11,367 nt of DNA. Origin: a bacterium. Lineage in GTDB: Bacteria; Patescibacteriota; Minisyncoccia; Minisyncoccales; PWPS01. Made by a program: the position numbers and the translations under genes. Within the stretch, counting starts at the first letter, position 1; the number at the start of each line of letters is the position of its first letter. A model generated the notes under the pieces. That model was not told the DNA's origin. It ran no database searches and saw only the letters and a list, made by a program, of their open reading frames with translations. Location of the stretch: assembly GCA_018400895.1 (NCBI GenBank), contig JAGYLR010000018.1, forward strand, positions 1 to 11,367, written 5' to 3'. Shown here piece by piece: positions 11,267-11,367 of the stretch.

Positions 11267-11367
11267 ATCTTTAATAACGTTCTCATAATAAGATATACTC
11301 GTCTGTGGGAGTGGTGTTGTTTGTGCTTCTTTTTTTAGTTCCTGATACCATTTTTCACCACGAATAG
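11258..11367 (-). CDS. C-terminal end of an unidentified gene
   Basis: A frame open from the high-coordinate window edge ends in TAA at 11260-11258 after 35 readable residues, IRGEKWYQELKKEA then QTTPLPQTSISYYENVIKDLT. The other two minus frames close within about 35 bases of the edge. The stop coincides with a candidate promoter, a sensible gene boundary. The fragment is too short to identify. Coding status rests on frame openness and the compact layout. Confidence 0.45.
   Translation of the reverse strand, partial: IRGEKWYQELKKEAQTTPLPQTSISYYENVIKDLT

Noticed and set aside
1..11367. CRISPR array, tRNA, integrase, attachment site or insertion sequence
   Set aside because: No regularly spaced repeats, cloverleaf, recombinase motif or terminal inverted repeats were seen. 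The only repeats are collagen codons, the 33-bp duplication and the 18-base inverted pair.

Overview
The window is a stretch of AT-rich tailed-phage (Caudoviricetes-type) genome. Essentially every gene lies on the minus strand, so the transcription order runs from high to low coordinates. The gene order is the classic packaging, head and connector sequence: terminase small subunit, terminase large subunit, portal, a small unknown protein, scaffold, major capsid, three paralogous small head-associated proteins, small connector-type genes, a head-tail adaptor, and a collagen-like fibre protein that runs off the low-coordinate edge. No integrase, tRNA, attachment site or host housekeeping gene is visible, so the sequence cannot say whether this is a free phage or a prophage. 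The host is also not determinable. The one textbook promoter (TTGACA, 17 bp, TATAAT) only suggests a host with an ordinary sigma-70-type RNA polymerase.

Layout in transcription order. 11367-11258: the C-terminal end of an unidentified gene. 11266-11238: candidate promoter. 11210-11043: a 55-residue helix-turn-helix-like protein. 11038-10451: nitroreductase-family protein. 10454-8973: protein with two family 2 glycosyltransferase domains followed by TPR-like helices. 8976-8551: terminase small subunit. 8603-7401: terminase large subunit. These genes are packed with ATGA or longer overlaps, so the two sugar/redox accessory genes look co-transcribed and translationally coupled with packaging. 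A consensus promoter embedded in the 3' end of the large terminase gene (7421-7393) then starts a second block: portal (7357-5546), a 112-residue protein (5532-5194), scaffold (5147-4596) and major capsid (4548-3694). After a structured 111-base spacer come the three paralogues (3582-3166, 3164-2754, 2747-2334). After another structured 86-base spacer come small genes (2247-2062, 2060-1770), the adaptor (1773-1057), a 69-residue protein carrying a fresh 33-bp tandem duplication (1057-848), and the fibre (846 to window edge).

Working together: the terminase pair packages DNA through the portal into a shell built from capsid on the scaffold. The three paralogues are probably displayed on or near the capsid. 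The adaptor closes the head, and the collagen-like fibre with a carbohydrate-binding-like head domain presumably touches the host or its surroundings. The glycosyltransferase may decorate a virion protein or the host surface.

The least expected signals are non-coding. An 18-base sequence in the 3' end of the portal gene recurs, inverted, in the spacer after the capsid gene, so the two sites are complementary in one mRNA. Its 11-base core also sits in the leader downstream of the consensus promoter. A related leader element precedes the capsid gene. Also notable are the large terminase's Asn at the position of its first nuclease Asp and a general scarcity of Shine-Dalgarno sequences.
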